64,000 bases of DNA from contig NZ_CP089466.1 of the NCBI RefSeq assembly GCF_021233415.1, forward strand, positions 930,001 through 994,000. Reading direction: 5' to 3'. The stretch is from Halobacterium litoreum (GTDB lineage Archaea > Halobacteriota > Halobacteria > Halobacteriales > Halobacteriaceae). Under the pieces are notes generated by a model. That model ran no database searches and was not told the origin of the DNA. It worked only from the letters and a program-made list of their open reading frames with translations. Position 1 is the first letter of the stretch. Each line of letters starts with the position of its first letter. The translations under genes were made by a program, and so were the position numbers. Positions 15,863-24,642 of the stretch are shown here, piece by piece.

Positions 15863-16783
15863 TCACGCTTCGACCCCTCGGTGTCCGAGTTCGCGCTGGT
15901 AGACGGCGCGCAGGCCGTCGGCCATCCGTTCGAGGCCGAGCGCGTCGATTTGCTCGCGGCCGTCGGCACGTTCGCCGGCGGCGAGCGCGCGCTGGAGGCC
16001 GTCGACGAGTCGGCGGTCGGTGGCGGCGACCGTCGAGTGCGCGACGCCGTCTAGGACGTCGCCCGCGAACCCGACGTCCGTCGAGACGACCGGGACGTTG
16101 CAGGCGGCCGCCTCCTTGACGACCATCGGCCCGCTCTCGCGCTCCGAGGTGACGAGCACGGCGTCGCTCGCGTTCATGTAGACCGGGACGCGGTCGTGGG
16201 GGACGCCGGAAATCCAGCGGAGCGTCGCGTCCGTCTCGGCGACGACGCGCTCGGCGCGCGGGAAGTCCTTGACGGCCCGGTCGGGGTCGTACGGGAACAA
16301 CACGACGCGCTCGTCGGCGTCCCAGCCGAGTTCGGCGCGCGCCTCGTCTCGGGCCATCGGCCGGAAGCGCTCGGTGTCGACGCCGAACGGCACGAGGTCG
16401 GTGTCGCTCTCGACGCGCTCGACGACGCTCCGCGAGGGAGCGACGACGGCGTCGGCGGCCGCGATGCCGGCCCGCGTCACCGCGTCGAGGCGCGCCGAGT
16501 ACCCCATCACTTCCGACCCCCAGATGGTGAGCACGACCGGACGAACCGGCTGGGCGAACGCGAGCGGCCCGAGCAGGCCGTAGTTCGCGTGGACGACGTC
16601 GTAGTCCCCGGTGAGCGTCTCGCGGAGGACGCGCCGGTAGAACGTCGCGAACGACGCGAGCGTCCGGCCGTCCGGGGGCGAGGGAACGGTGACGACGGTG
16701 CAGTCGACGCCCGCGGCTTCGAGCGCGCGCACCTGTTCGGCGAAGAACGGCGAGTCCGTGGTGGCCAACTGGAGGACCTTCAT
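15863..16783 (-). CDS. GT4-family glycosyltransferase
   Basis: 306 aa. It starts MKVLQLATTDSPFFAEQV, typical of GT-B enzymes, and has LTIWGSEVMGYS, then RVVLFPYDPDRAVKDFPRAE. The C-terminal nucleotide-sugar site is SDAVLVTSERESGPMVVKEA, with the E-x7-E pattern of GT4 retaining enzymes, followed by PVVSTDVGFAGDVL. It likely adds one sugar from a UDP donor to the growing lipid-linked glycan in the cytoplasm. The ATG at 16783 overlaps the upstream stop (ATGA). Donor and linkage cannot be read from sequence. Confidence 0.85.
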   Translation of the reverse strand: MKVLQLATTDSPFFAEQVRALEAAGVDCTVVTVPSPPDGRTLASFATFYRRVLRETLTGDYDVVHANYGLLGPLAFAQPVRPVVLTIWGSEVMGYSARLDAVTRAGIAAADAVVAPSRSVVERVESDTDLVPFGVDTERFRPMARDEARAELGWDADERVVLFPYDPDRAVKDFPRAERVVAETDATLRWISGVPHDRVPVYMNASDAVLVTSERESGPMVVKEAAACNVPVVSTDVGFAGDVLDGVAHSTVAATDRRLVDGLQRALAAGERADGREQIDALGLERMADGLRAVYQRELGHRGVEA

Positions 16784-17856
16784 CCGTCGCCTCCGAGAAT
16801 CTGGTCGACGACGACGCCGGTCGTGTCGGTGCGCTCGGCGAGCAGGTCGGCGCGGCGCGCGTCCCAGTCGCGGTCCATCGCGCCGTCGAGGACGGCGGTG
16901 GCGCGGGCGAGCGCGCGGACCTGCCGGTCGGAGCCGTGACACCGGAACAGGAGGCCGTACCGCTCCGCGAGTTCGTCCGTGAGGCCGGTCTCCAGCGTGT
17001 TCACGTAGACGGCGGGCGTGCCGAGCACCGCGCTCTCGGCGGCCATCGTCGCGCCCTCGCCGACGAAGCAGTCGGCGAACGCGAGCAGGTCGTGCATCCG
17101 CTCGGGCGGGACGCTGACGCGGCGGTCCGCGACGGCGTCCGGGAGGTCGGCCTCCGCGGTGACGAGCACCGTCGCGCCCGTGGCTTCGAGGCGCTCGACG
17201 GCGTCCCGGACGTCGAGGAAGCCGGCGTTCCCGGCGTCGTGGGCGGCCGACCACGCGACCGACCGCAGGACGACGAACTGCTCGTCGGCGTCGACGCCCA
17301 CCTCGTCGAGGACGGCGGGGTCGGGGTCGAAGCGGTCCGGGTGGAGGTACGCGAGTTCGTGGTAGCCGTCGTACCGCCGGTGGCTGTCGCCGGCGTCGCC
17401 GCGGAAGCACGCGGGCGTGCAGACGGTGTCCGCGAACGGGAACGCGAGCGCGTTCGAGAGCGTGGCGTGCTCGGTGTCGGTGAACGCGACGCTCCGCGCG
17501 CCAAGCACGCTGGCGACGTGCGAGGTGGAGACGCCGCCGACGCCCGCGAACACGTCCGGGTCGAGGCCCCGGGTCGCGCGCAGCAGCCGCCACTCGTAGC
17601 GCAGTTGGTTCGCGTAGACGCTCCCGCCGTCGGCGTCCAACAGCACCGAGTGGGGGACGTCAGCCGCGTCGAGCAGGTCACAGACCACGGACTTGTCGCG
17701 CACGAACACGTGGACGTCGTGGCCGCGGGCGTCGAGTTCGCGGTACGCGTGCTTGAAGAAGTGGACGTGAGCCGGGTGCTGGACGGACAGCACGACCGTC
17801 TGCGGGTCGTCGGGGCGCGGCGCGTCCGGCGTCGCGGGGGCGCGTGCGTCGCTCAT
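16780..17856 (-). CDS. DUF354 family GT-B fold protein
   Basis: 358 aa. The N-terminus VVLSVQHPAHVHFFKHAYREL (in parts VVLSVQHPAHVHFF) and the Asp/Gly motif VFAGVGGVSTSHVASVLG are typical of DUF354, a group related to UDP-GlcNAc 2-epimerase/MurG GT-B folds and common in archaeal polysaccharide loci. The C-terminal half contains VVLRSVAWSAAHDAG, LLAFADCFVGEGATMAAESAVLGTPAVYVNT (shown as FVGEGATMAAESA), as expected of a nucleotide-sugar site. It could be a glycosyltransferase or an epimerase, for example converting the gluco to the manno form of the diacetamido sugar. Overlapping ATGA junctions on both sides show tight translational coupling. Confidence 0.75.
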   Translation of the reverse strand: MSDARAPATPDAPRPDDPQTVVLSVQHPAHVHFFKHAYRELDARGHDVHVFVRDKSVVCDLLDAADVPHSVLLDADGGSVYANQLRYEWRLLRATRGLDPDVFAGVGGVSTSHVASVLGARSVAFTDTEHATLSNALAFPFADTVCTPACFRGDAGDSHRRYDGYHELAYLHPDRFDPDPAVLDEVGVDADEQFVVLRSVAWSAAHDAGNAGFLDVRDAVERLEATGATVLVTAEADLPDAVADRRVSVPPERMHDLLAFADCFVGEGATMAAESAVLGTPAVYVNTLETGLTDELAERYGLLFRCHGSDRQVRALARATAVLDGAMDRDWDARRADLLAERTDTTGVVVDQILGGDG

Positions 17857-19172
17857 AGTTCGGCGTACTGCACCCCCGTCGATTCGACCGCGCCGCGCTC
17901 GAACAACCCCGGCACGTCCACGAGCAGGGCGTCCTCGCCGAGTTCCCGAGCGAAGTCCGACGGCTCGAACTCCGCGAAGGCGTCGTGTCCGGTCGCGAGA
18001 ACCACGGCGTCGTAGCCGTCCAGCGTCGGGTCGTCGGCGAGCGGCACGTCGAACGCGTCGCGGGCCTCGTCGGGGTCGACGTGCGGGTCGTACCCGACCA
18101 CGTCGACGCCGTACTCGCGGAGTTCGTTCAGGACGCCGTGAACCTCCGAGGTCCGGATGTCCCCGACGTTCGCCTTGTACGCGAGGCCGAGCACGAGCAC
18201 GCGGCTCTCCCGGAGCACCTTCCCGCAGCGGTTCAGGCCCTTCAGCGTCACCTCCGCGGTGTGTTTCGGCATGTACTCGTTGACCTCGCGGGCCTGCAGG
18301 ACGAGTTTCGGCGAGAACCCCTCGTGTTCCGACCGGTGGACGAGGTAGAGGGGGTCGACGGGGATGCAGTGCCCGCCGACGAGGCCGGGCCGGTACTCGT
18401 CGTGGAAGTTCCACTTCGACGCGGCGGCGTCGAGGACGTCCTGCGTGCGGAGGCCGAGGTGGTCACAGACCACCGCGAGCTCGTTCGCGAGCGCGATGTT
18501 CACGTCGCGCTGGACGTTCTCGATGACTTTCGCGGCCTCCGCGGTCTTGACGTTCGGCGCGCGGTAGGTGCCGGCGTCCACGACGCGCTCGTACAGCGCC
18601 GCGAGGTCGTCGCGAACGGCGTCGGTGTCAGCGCTCACGACCCGGGTCACGTCGCGCACGCCGCGTCCGGTCTCGCCCGGCGCGGCGCGCTCCGGCGCGT
18701 ACCCGACGTGGAACTCCTCGCCGACCGAGAGCCCCGAGGCTTCTTCGAGCGCGGGCACGAGCACCTCCTCGGTCGCGCCCGGGTAGACCGTGGATTCGAG
18801 GACGACCGTCGTCCCCGGTGTCATGTGTTCGCCGACCGTCTCGCCCGCGGCCTCGACGTAGTCGAGGTTCGGGTTCTTCCCGTCGTCCACGGGCGTCGGC
18901 ACCGCGACGACCACGTAGTCGGCGGTCGCGATGCCCGCGGGGTCGGCGGTGAACGCGGCGTCGGTCCCCGCGAGTTCGTCGTCGCTGGCGTGCCCGGTCG
19001 GGTCGCGACCCGCGCGCAGGGCGTCGACTTTCGACTCGTCGACGTCGAACCCGAGGACGGAGACGCCCTCCTCGGCGAACGCGAGCGCCAGCGGCAGGCC
19101 GACGTAGCCGAGGCCGACGACGCAGACGCGTTCGGTCTCGCTCTCCGCGACCGCGGTGGCGGCGTCACTCAT
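17853..19172 (-). CDS. Nucleotide-sugar 6-dehydrogenase (UDP-GlcNAc/ManNAc type)
   Basis: 439 aa. The NAD-binding loop is VVGLGYVGLPLALAFAE near 20-36. The central domain has YAPERAAPGE and [19 protein letters not shown]. The catalytic Cys is in VGGHCIPVDPLYL near 270. The C-terminal UDP-binding domain has VLVLGLAYKANVGDIRTSE. The IPVDPLYL and KANVGD patterns resemble WbpA/TviB enzymes that oxidise UDP-N-acetylhexosamine to the uronate. Start at 19172 gives an 8-base overlap with the upstream gene; Met at 19184 is an alternative. It is the first of two consecutive but clearly different paralogs. Predicted product: UDP-GlcNAcA or UDP-ManNAcA. Confidence 0.87.
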   Translation of the reverse strand: MSDAATAVAESETERVCVVGLGYVGLPLALAFAEEGVSVLGFDVDESKVDALRAGRDPTGHASDDELAGTDAAFTADPAGIATADYVVVAVPTPVDDGKNPNLDYVEAAGETVGEHMTPGTTVVLESTVYPGATEEVLVPALEEASGLSVGEEFHVGYAPERAAPGETGRGVRDVTRVVSADTDAVRDDLAALYERVVDAGTYRAPNVKTAEAAKVIENVQRDVNIALANELAVVCDHLGLRTQDVLDAAASKWNFHDEYRPGLVGGHCIPVDPLYLVHRSEHEGFSPKLVLQAREVNEYMPKHTAEVTLKGLNRCGKVLRESRVLVLGLAYKANVGDIRTSEVHGVLNELREYGVDVVGYDPHVDPDEARDAFDVPLADDPTLDGYDAVVLATGHDAFAEFEPSDFARELGEDALLVDVPGLFERGAVESTGVQYAEL

Positions 19173-20553
19173 GGAGGCCGACACCCCGGTAGACGACGGC
19201 GTCGTCGTCGCGCAGTTCCGTGAGTTCTTGCCGTCCGTCGGCGACCACGACCGGTCGGTCGTCGGGACCGAGCGCGGCCACGTCGAGGTCGTCGAAGTCG
19301 TCCTGTTGTGTGACCAGGACGACCGCGTCGAAGGACTCGTCGGCGACCGCGTCGACGGACTCGACGGTCGCGCCCGCGTCCTCGAACGGCGCCGCGTCGG
19401 GCGTGAGCGGGTCGGTCGCCGTGACCGTCGCGCCGGCGTCGGCGAGCGTCTCCACGACGCCGAGCGCCGGCGTCGCGCGAATCTCCTCGACGCCCGGCCG
19501 GTACGTCAGGCCGAGCACGAGCACGTCGGCGTCCTCGGGGCGCGTGCCGACCGACGCGAGGCCGTCGAGCGCGAGGTTCGCGGTGAACGCCGGCATCGCG
19601 TCGTTCACGTCCCGCGCCGTCGAGACGACCGGCGAGTCGCCCTCGACGCGGTTCGTGAGAAAGTGCGGGTAGTACGGGATGCAGTGCCCGCCGACGCCCG
19701 CGCCCGGCTCGTGGAGTTCGCAGTACGGCTGCGTGTTCGCGGCCTCGATGGCCTCCGTCACGTCGATAGCGAGGTCGTCGGCGTGGCGCGCGAGCTCGTT
19801 CGCGAGCGCGATGTTCACGTCGCGGTAGACGCCCTCGTACACTTTCACGGCCTCCGCGGTGGTCGCGTCGGAGACGGCGACGACCGGCTGGTCGGTGAGT
19901 TCGCCGTAGACGAGTTCCGCGACCCGGGTGCTCTCGTCGTCGACGCCGCCGACGACCTTCGGGTGGCCGTCCCGGATGTCGGCGAGCGCGCGCCCGGAGA
20001 GCGTGCGCTCCGGGCAGAACGCGAGCCCGAACTCCGTCCGAGACAGGCCGCTCTCGGCTTCGAGCAGCGGGAGCAGGTCGTCCTCGCAGGTGCGGGGCGG
20101 GAGCGTCGACTCGAACAGCACGGTGTCGCCGGCGTCGAGGCCGCTCGCCAGGTCGCGGGCGACCGACCGCACGACCGAGAGGTCGGGGTCGGACTCATCG
20201 GTGACGAGCGTCGGCACGATGACGACGTGGACGCGCGCCCAGTCGGCGGCCACCGTCGGGTCCGCGACGGCGCGGAGCGCGTCCCGGTCGACGACCTCGG
20301 TCACGAGTTCGTCGAGCCCGGGTTCGCCGACGACGTGCGCGTCGCCGGCGTTCACCGCGTCCACCACGTCGGGGTCGACGTCCGCGCCGACGACGTTCCC
20401 GGTGACGTCCGCGAACGCCGCTGCGAGCGGGAGGCCCATCTTTCCGAGGCCGTACACGGCGACCGGGACGTCGCCGCCAGTGAGCGCGTCGCGCTGGTCG
20501 GCAGTCGTCGCGTCAGCGCCGTAGAGGCCGGGGAGTTCGGTCGTCGCGCTCAT
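19165..20553 (-). CDS. Second nucleotide-sugar dehydrogenase (WecC-like)
   Basis: 462 aa. NAD loop [17 protein letters not shown] near 31-47; [28 protein letters not shown]; catalytic Cys in [13 protein letters not shown] near 285; C-terminal [19 protein letters not shown]. The PYYPHFL and [10 protein letters not shown] patterns are those of WecC/UDP-ManNAc dehydrogenase and differ from the paralog downstream, so the two enzymes probably oxidise different sugars (for example UDP-ManNAc and UDP-GlcNAc). Its ATG overlaps the stop of the acetyltransferase gene by ATGA and its end overlaps the next start, so all lie in one transcript starting near 21245. Confidence 0.87.
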   Translation of the reverse strand: MSATTELPGLYGADATTADQRDALTGGDVPVAVYGLGKMGLPLAAAFADVTGNVVGADVDPDVVDAVNAGDAHVVGEPGLDELVTEVVDRDALRAVADPTVAADWARVHVVIVPTLVTDESDPDLSVVRSVARDLASGLDAGDTVLFESTLPPRTCEDDLLPLLEAESGLSRTEFGLAFCPERTLSGRALADIRDGHPKVVGGVDDESTRVAELVYGELTDQPVVAVSDATTAEAVKVYEGVYRDVNIALANELARHADDLAIDVTEAIEAANTQPYCELHEPGAGVGGHCIPYYPHFLTNRVEGDSPVVSTARDVNDAMPAFTANLALDGLASVGTRPEDADVLVLGLTYRPGVEEIRATPALGVVETLADAGATVTATDPLTPDAAPFEDAGATVESVDAVADESFDAVVLVTQQDDFDDLDVAALGPDDRPVVVADGRQELTELRDDDAVVYRGVGLHE

Positions 20554-21137
20554 TGCGTGTTGGGCGCGTCGAGGTGGTCGGGGAGCGGTTCGTGGGCGGC
20601 GGGCGCGCCGACGGCCAGCGTCTCCGGCGGCACGTCTTCGGTGACGAGCGCGCCGGCGGCGACGAACGAGCGTTCGCCCACCGTCACGCCCGGCAGAATC
20701 GTCGCGTTCGCGCCGACCGACACGCCGCGTTCGAGCGTCGGGCCTTCGAGGTCGGCGTCCGACCGGAGGGGGTAGGGGTCGTTCGTCAGCGTCGCGTTGG
20801 GGCCGAGGAACACGTCGTCTCCGATGGTGGTGTTCGTCGGGACGTAGACGCCGGTCTGCATGCTCACGCGGTCGCCGACGGTCGTGTGGCCGTCCACGAC
20901 GACGTTCGTGCCGACCACCACGTCGTCGCCGACAGTGGTTCCCTCGCGGACGAGCGCGTTGTGGCCCGTGACGAAGCCGTCTCCGACCGTCACGTCGGCG
21001 TAGACGACGGTTCCGGAGCGAACGACGGCGTCGTCGCCGACCTCCGCTGGCGGCGCGTCGGGGTCGTGTTCGCGTCCGACGACGGCGTCGGCTTCGACCC
21101 GCGTGTTCGAGCCGAGGCGGCTCGTCACGACCGCCAC
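20550..21137 (-). CDS. Hexapeptide-repeat sugar N-acetyltransferase (WbpD-like)
   Basis: 195 aa, a left-handed beta-helix protein throughout ([21 protein letters not shown], in parts; [57 protein letters not shown]). The [15 protein letters not shown]-like motif and overall length match WbpD/WlbB, which acetylates the 3-amino group of UDP-2-acetamido-3-amino-glucuronate. The neighbours (dehydrogenases downstream, oxidase and aminotransferase upstream) make this specific reaction likely. It is the first long gene of a six-gene operon. Its start ATG lies inside a 27-codon ORF encoded just upstream (21125-21208). Confidence 0.82.
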   Translation of the reverse strand: MAVVTSRLGSNTRVEADAVVGREHDPDAPPAEVGDDAVVRSGTVVYADVTVGDGFVTGHNALVREGTTVGDDVVVGTNVVVDGHTTVGDRVSMQTGVYVPTNTTIGDDVFLGPNATLTNDPYPLRSDADLEGPTLERGVSVGANATILPGVTVGERSFVAAGALVTEDVPPETLAVGAPAAHEPLPDHLDAPNTQ

Positions 21138-21208
21138 CCCGCGAGCCGGACGGCGGTCAGTACCAGCGCGATGCCAACGAGTGCGAGCAGCGTCTTGCGT
21201 GCGTTCAT
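21125..21208 (-). CDS. 27-codon hydrophobic leader ORF
   Basis: It encodes a peptide starting [20 protein letters not shown] and ending RLAGWRS: a positively charged start and one hydrophobic helix, like a small membrane protein. ATG at 21208 is the first ATG after the predicted transcription start. The stop overlaps the acetyltransferase start by 13 bases, so translation may be coupled. It may be a real small protein. Confidence 0.45.
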   Translation of the reverse strand: MNARKTLLALVGIALVLTAVRLAGWRS

Positions 21209-21266
21209 GGTGTCCCGCGGGCCGGTGGCCCGCTCGTGGACACCTCTTGACGCCACCACCCGTTCA

Positions 21267-21284
21267 CTATAGGTCGGGTAAGAA
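21267..21284 (-). promoter_or_regulatory. Shared promoter motif, acetyltransferase-dehydrogenase operon
   Basis: Minus strand TTCTTACCCGACCTATAG with 11-base CTTA to TATA spacing. It lies 63 bases upstream of the leader ORF ATG and just past the stop of the oxidoreductase gene, giving the downstream six genes their own start. Confidence 0.6.
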
Positions 21285-21300
21285 ACGGATTATATCGTCT

Positions 21301-22245
21301 CTAAGCGCCGTCTACGGCCGTTTCCTCTGACGGCGGTGTGGCGTCCGCGAGGTCGGCCGCCGCCTCTATCTCGCGCACCACGTCGATGGCGCGGAGCGCG
21401 TCGTCGGCCGAAACCACGGGCGACGCGCCGGTCGCGGCGGCGTCCACGAACGACCGGAGTTCCCGCGTCAGGGGGTCGGCCTCCGTCACGTCGTCGGGCG
21501 CGCCGCCGTCGTCGCGCGTGACCGAGACGGACTGCGCCGCGTAGTCAGCGGTCACGCCACAGCCCTCGGCGTTCACCGCGAGTTCGCGGACGCTGTCGTG
21601 GCTGACGCGACTCGCCGACAGCGTGGCGACCAGCCCGGAGTCGAACTCCAGGGTCGCGACCGCGTACTCGCCGTCCGCCGTCGCCGTCGCGTCCACGTTC
21701 GCGGGGCGCTCGCCCGCCAACTCCAGCACCACGTCCACGTCGTGAATCATCAGGTCGAACACCACCGAATCCGGGATGACGCGGCCGGCGGGCGGCCCGA
21801 GGCGGTCCGCGCGCACGGACACCAACTCGCGGCCCTCGACCGCGTCGAACACCGCGTCGACGACGGGGTTGAATCGCTCGACGTGCCCGACCTGGAGCGT
21901 GACGCCGGCGTCGCTCGCGGCGGCCGCGAGTTCCCGGCCGCGCTCGGGGTCCGCGACGAACGGCTTCTCCACGAGCGCGTCCACGCCGGCGTCGATGCAC
22001 GCGGACGCCACGGCGTCGTGGGCGTGCGTCGGAACCGCCACCGAGACGGCGTCTACCTGCTCCAGCAGGTCGGGGACGGCGTGCGCGTCCGTGCCGAGGT
22101 CGGCGGCCACCTCCGTCGCCCGCGCCTCGTCGGCGTCCGCGACGCCGACCAATTCCGCGTCCTCGACCTCCCGGTAGGTGCGGGCGTGGTGTTGGCCCAT
22201 GCTCCCGACGCCGACGACGCCCACGGACAGCGGCGCCTCAGGCAT
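21301..22245 (-). CDS. Gfo/Idh/MocA family sugar oxidoreductase (WbpB-like)
   Basis: 314 aa. The N-terminal NAD(P)-binding fold shows VGVVGVGSMGQHHARTYREV, in parts VGVVGVGSMGQHHAR. The family's catalytic Lys lies in LVEKPF near 95. The C-terminal sheet domain includes HVERFNPVVDAV and FDLMIHDVDVVLEL, with the conserved His. In the WbpA/B/E/D pathway this class oxidises the 3-hydroxyl of UDP-GlcNAcA to the 3-keto sugar, the substrate for the aminotransferase encoded immediately upstream. The ATG at 22245 gives an 8-base overlap with the aminotransferase gene. The start is chosen for the compact Rossmann opening MPEAPLSVGVVG. Confidence 0.85.
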   Translation of the reverse strand: MPEAPLSVGVVGVGSMGQHHARTYREVEDAELVGVADADEARATEVAADLGTDAHAVPDLLEQVDAVSVAVPTHAHDAVASACIDAGVDALVEKPFVADPERGRELAAAASDAGVTLQVGHVERFNPVVDAVFDAVEGRELVSVRADRLGPPAGRVIPDSVVFDLMIHDVDVVLELAGERPANVDATATADGEYAVATLEFDSGLVATLSASRVSHDSVRELAVNAEGCGVTADYAAQSVSVTRDDGGAPDDVTEADPLTRELRSFVDAAATGASPVVSADDALRAIDVVREIEAAADLADATPPSEETAVDGA

Positions 22246-23332
22246 CGACGACCACCTCCCCGCGGACGGCGTCGGCGATTCGCTCCACGTCACCCGGGTC
22301 GAGCGCGGGGTGGACGGGCAGCGAGAGCACGCTGTCGGCGGCGGCGCTCGCGCGCGGCGCGTCGGCGTCCACGCCGGCGTACGCCGGCTGTTCGTGAATC
22401 GGCGTCGGGTAGTAGACGCCGTACCCGACGCCCGCGTCTTCGAGGCGCGAGACCACCGCCTCGCGGTCCCTGCAGGCGACCGTGTACTGGTGGTACGAGT
22501 GGCGTCGCTCCGGCGGTTCGACCGGCGTCTCGACGGGGGCGTCGGCGAGCGCCTCGGTGAGCGCGGCGGCGTTCTCGCGGCGCGCGGCGACGAACCCGGG
22601 GAGACGCTCCAACTGCGCGCGGCCGATGGCGGCCGCCAGGTTCGTCATCCGGAAGTTGTGGCCGACCGAGACGTGCTCGTAGCCGGCGCTGTCGCGGCCG
22701 TGGTTGACGAACCGCCGGAGTCCCGCCTCGACGTCCGCGCGGTCCGTGGTGACCATCCCGCCCTCGCCAGTCGTCATGTTCTTCGTCGGGTAGAAGGAGA
22801 AACACGCCGCGTCGCCGAGGGAACCGACGCGCTCACCGCGGTACTCCGCGCCGTGGGCCTGCGCGGCGTCCTCCACGAGCGCGATGCCGTAGTCGTCGGC
22901 GAGCGCCGCGAGCGCGTCCACGTCCGCGGGCAGGCCGTAGAGGTGGACGGCGAGAATCGCGGCCACGTCGTCCCGGTCGTCGAGGACGCGTTCGACGCTC
23001 GCCGGGTCGAGGTTGTACGTCGCGGGGTCGACGTCGGCGAAGACGGGTTCGGCGCCGGCGTGCCGAATCGCGTTCGCGCTCGCGACGAACGAGAACGGCG
23101 TCGTCACCACCGTGTCGCCGGGGCCGATATCGAGAGCCTCGAAGGCGGCGTGGAGCGCGGTCGTCCCGTTCGACGTGGCGACGCCGCGCTCGGCGCCACA
23201 GAAGTCCGCGAACTCGTCCTCGAACGCGCGCACCTCCTCGCCGTCCGCGAGGTGGCCGGAGTCCAGCACCTCGCGGACGCGCCGCCGCTCGGCGTCTCCG
23301 ATTTCGGGGGACGCGATAGCGGGGTCGGTCAT
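22238..23332 (-). CDS. DegT/DnrJ/EryC1/StrS sugar aminotransferase (WbpE-like)
   Basis: 364 aa, normal for the family. PLP-binding Lys is in FYPTKNMTTGEGG near 190. Other family marks are GVATSNGTTALHAAFEAL near 62-79, VVTTPFSF, VEDAAQAHGAEY (Asp of the cofactor site), FRMTNLAAAIGRAQLERL and HSYHQYTV. It should transaminate a keto sugar nucleotide with glutamate. Beside the Gfo/Idh enzyme it most likely makes UDP-2-acetamido-3-amino-glucuronate. The ATG at 23332 starts MTDPAIASPEIGDAE; an upstream extension to 23491 encodes low-quality sequence. A 33-codon ORF overlaps the start by ATGA. Confidence 0.87.
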   Translation of the reverse strand: MTDPAIASPEIGDAERRRVREVLDSGHLADGEEVRAFEDEFADFCGAERGVATSNGTTALHAAFEALDIGPGDTVVTTPFSFVASANAIRHAGAEPVFADVDPATYNLDPASVERVLDDRDDVAAILAVHLYGLPADVDALAALADDYGIALVEDAAQAHGAEYRGERVGSLGDAACFSFYPTKNMTTGEGGMVTTDRADVEAGLRRFVNHGRDSAGYEHVSVGHNFRMTNLAAAIGRAQLERLPGFVAARRENAAALTEALADAPVETPVEPPERRHSYHQYTVACRDREAVVSRLEDAGVGYGVYYPTPIHEQPAYAGVDADAPRASAAADSVLSLPVHPALDPGDVERIADAVRGEVVVDA

Positions 23333-23430
23333 CGCTCGCCCCCCGGCCCGCGGTCGGGTGCCGGGTCGCGGCTGGCGGTCACTCGGCTGACGGGACGACG
23401 GTCGGTCGCTGTGCGGAGAACTCCGTGCAT
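23329..23430 (-). CDS. 33-codon leader ORF coupled to the aminotransferase gene
   Basis: It starts MHGVLRTATDRRPVSRVTAS and ends PGGER; the stop is in an ATGA overlap with the aminotransferase start. ATG at 23430 is the first one after the predicted transcription start. It is basic and without a recognisable domain. It could be a coupling leader or chance. Confidence 0.33.
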   Translation of the reverse strand: MHGVLRTATDRRPVSRVTASRDPAPDRGPGGER

Positions 23431-23493
23431 GGTGGTGTGTACTCGGGACGCCCGAGCGTGTGCTGGTGGACGCGTGGCGCGTCCGGGGCATTG

Positions 23494-23511
23494 CTATAGG
23501 CCGGGTAAGCC
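23494..23511 (-). promoter_or_regulatory. Shared promoter motif, aminotransferase-oxidoreductase operon
   Basis: Minus strand GGCTTACCCGGCCTATAG with 11-base CTTA to TATA spacing; TATA is 68 bases from the leader ORF ATG. The divergent DUF1616 gene starts 114 bases to the right. Confidence 0.6.
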
Positions 23512-23624
23512 CGCCGTCGCCCGCGACCGGGCAGCGTTTAGACGGCTGCTATGTCCGGAAGACGACTGTTTCACGCGTGCAACGGTCGCAGCGCCTTTTG
23601 CCCGCGACGCCCCATCCGCGAGTG

Positions 23625-24641
23625 ATGGTACGCAACGCCGCCGCGTGGACGGCCGACCTCGTCGCCGTCCTCGCGGCGACCGCACTCGCGCACGTCGCCG
23701 TCCTCGAACTCGGCGTCCAGTCCCCGCTCGTCCGCACCGCCCTCCTCGCGCCCGTCGTCCTGCTCGGACCGGGGTACGCGCTCGTCTCGACGCTCTACCC
23801 GGAGCGCCGCGAGCCCGGTCCGACCGACAAGCCCGCGGGCTCGCCGGCCGCCGTCTCGAAGCCCTCGACGCGTTCGCTCCCGCCGACCGTCGCCGGCCGC
23901 GTCGCGCTCGCCGTCGCCGCGAGTCTCGTACTCGTCGCGTCGTTCGCGCTCGTCGCCGCGTACACCGTCGGCATCGACTCCGCGCTCGTGTTCTCCGCGA
24001 CCACCGCCGCCACCGCCGGCCTCTCGCTGCTCGCGCTCGCTCGGCGCGCGAACCTCGACGAGCGAGCGCGGTTCACCGTCGCGGAGTTCGACGCCGGCCT
24101 CCCGTTCGGCGCACGGAGCGACTCGCTCGGGCGGGAGAGCGGCGGGCGCGGGCGCGTCGCGAACCTCGCGCTCGCCGTCGGCGTGCTCGCGCTCCTCGGC
24201 ACCACGGCGTTCGCGGCGACCGCCGCGCCCGCCGACGACGACGTGACCGAGTTCTACCTCGCCACGCCCGACGGCGACGGGTCGTTCACGGCCGACGACT
24301 ACCCCCGAGAGTTCCCGGCTGACGACGGCGAACCGGTCGTCGCGCGCATCGGCAACCACGGCGGCGGGGACGCGACGTACACCGTCGTCGCGACGGTCCA
24401 GCGCGTCGACACCGGAGACGGCGGCGTCGAAGTCCTCGAACAGCGCGAACTCGCGCGCGCCGACGCGACGGTCGCGGCCGGCGAGACGGCGAGCGTCGAA
24501 CACGAACCCGCGCCCGACCTGACCGGCGACGACCTCCGACTCGTCTACTTCCTCTACGAGGGCGACGCGCCCGCGACGCCCTCGGCCGACTCCGCGCACC
24601 GCGTCGTCCACTACGGCATCACGGTGGACGGAGGCCGGTAG
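23625..24641 (+). CDS. DUF1616 membrane protein
   Basis: 338 aa. Four hydrophobic segments fall within the first 210 residues (LVAVLAATALAHVAVLELG, LLAPVVLLGPGYALVSTLYP, VALAVAASLVLVASFALVAA and LALAVGVLALLGTTAFAA), then an extracytoplasmic beta domain of about 130 residues (FYLATPDGDGSF, ARIGNHGGGDATYTVV, LRLVYFLYEGDAP). This is the layout of archaeal DUF1616 proteins, which are often found in polysaccharide and cell-surface loci. Molecular role is unknown. The ATG at 23625 directly follows a GTG; either may be used. It is followed one base later by the DUF457-like gene, so they are co-expressed. Confidence 0.8.
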   Translation: MVRNAAAWTADLVAVLAATALAHVAVLELGVQSPLVRTALLAPVVLLGPGYALVSTLYPERREPGPTDKPAGSPAAVSKPSTRSLPPTVAGRVALAVAASLVLVASFALVAAYTVGIDSALVFSATTAATAGLSLLALARRANLDERARFTVAEFDAGLPFGARSDSLGRESGGRGRVANLALAVGVLALLGTTAFAATAAPADDDVTEFYLATPDGDGSFTADDYPREFPADDGEPVVARIGNHGGGDATYTVVATVQRVDTGDGGVEVLEQRELARADATVAAGETASVEHEPAPDLTGDDLRLVYFLYEGDAPATPSADSAHRVVHYGITVDGGR

Positions 24642-24642
24642 C

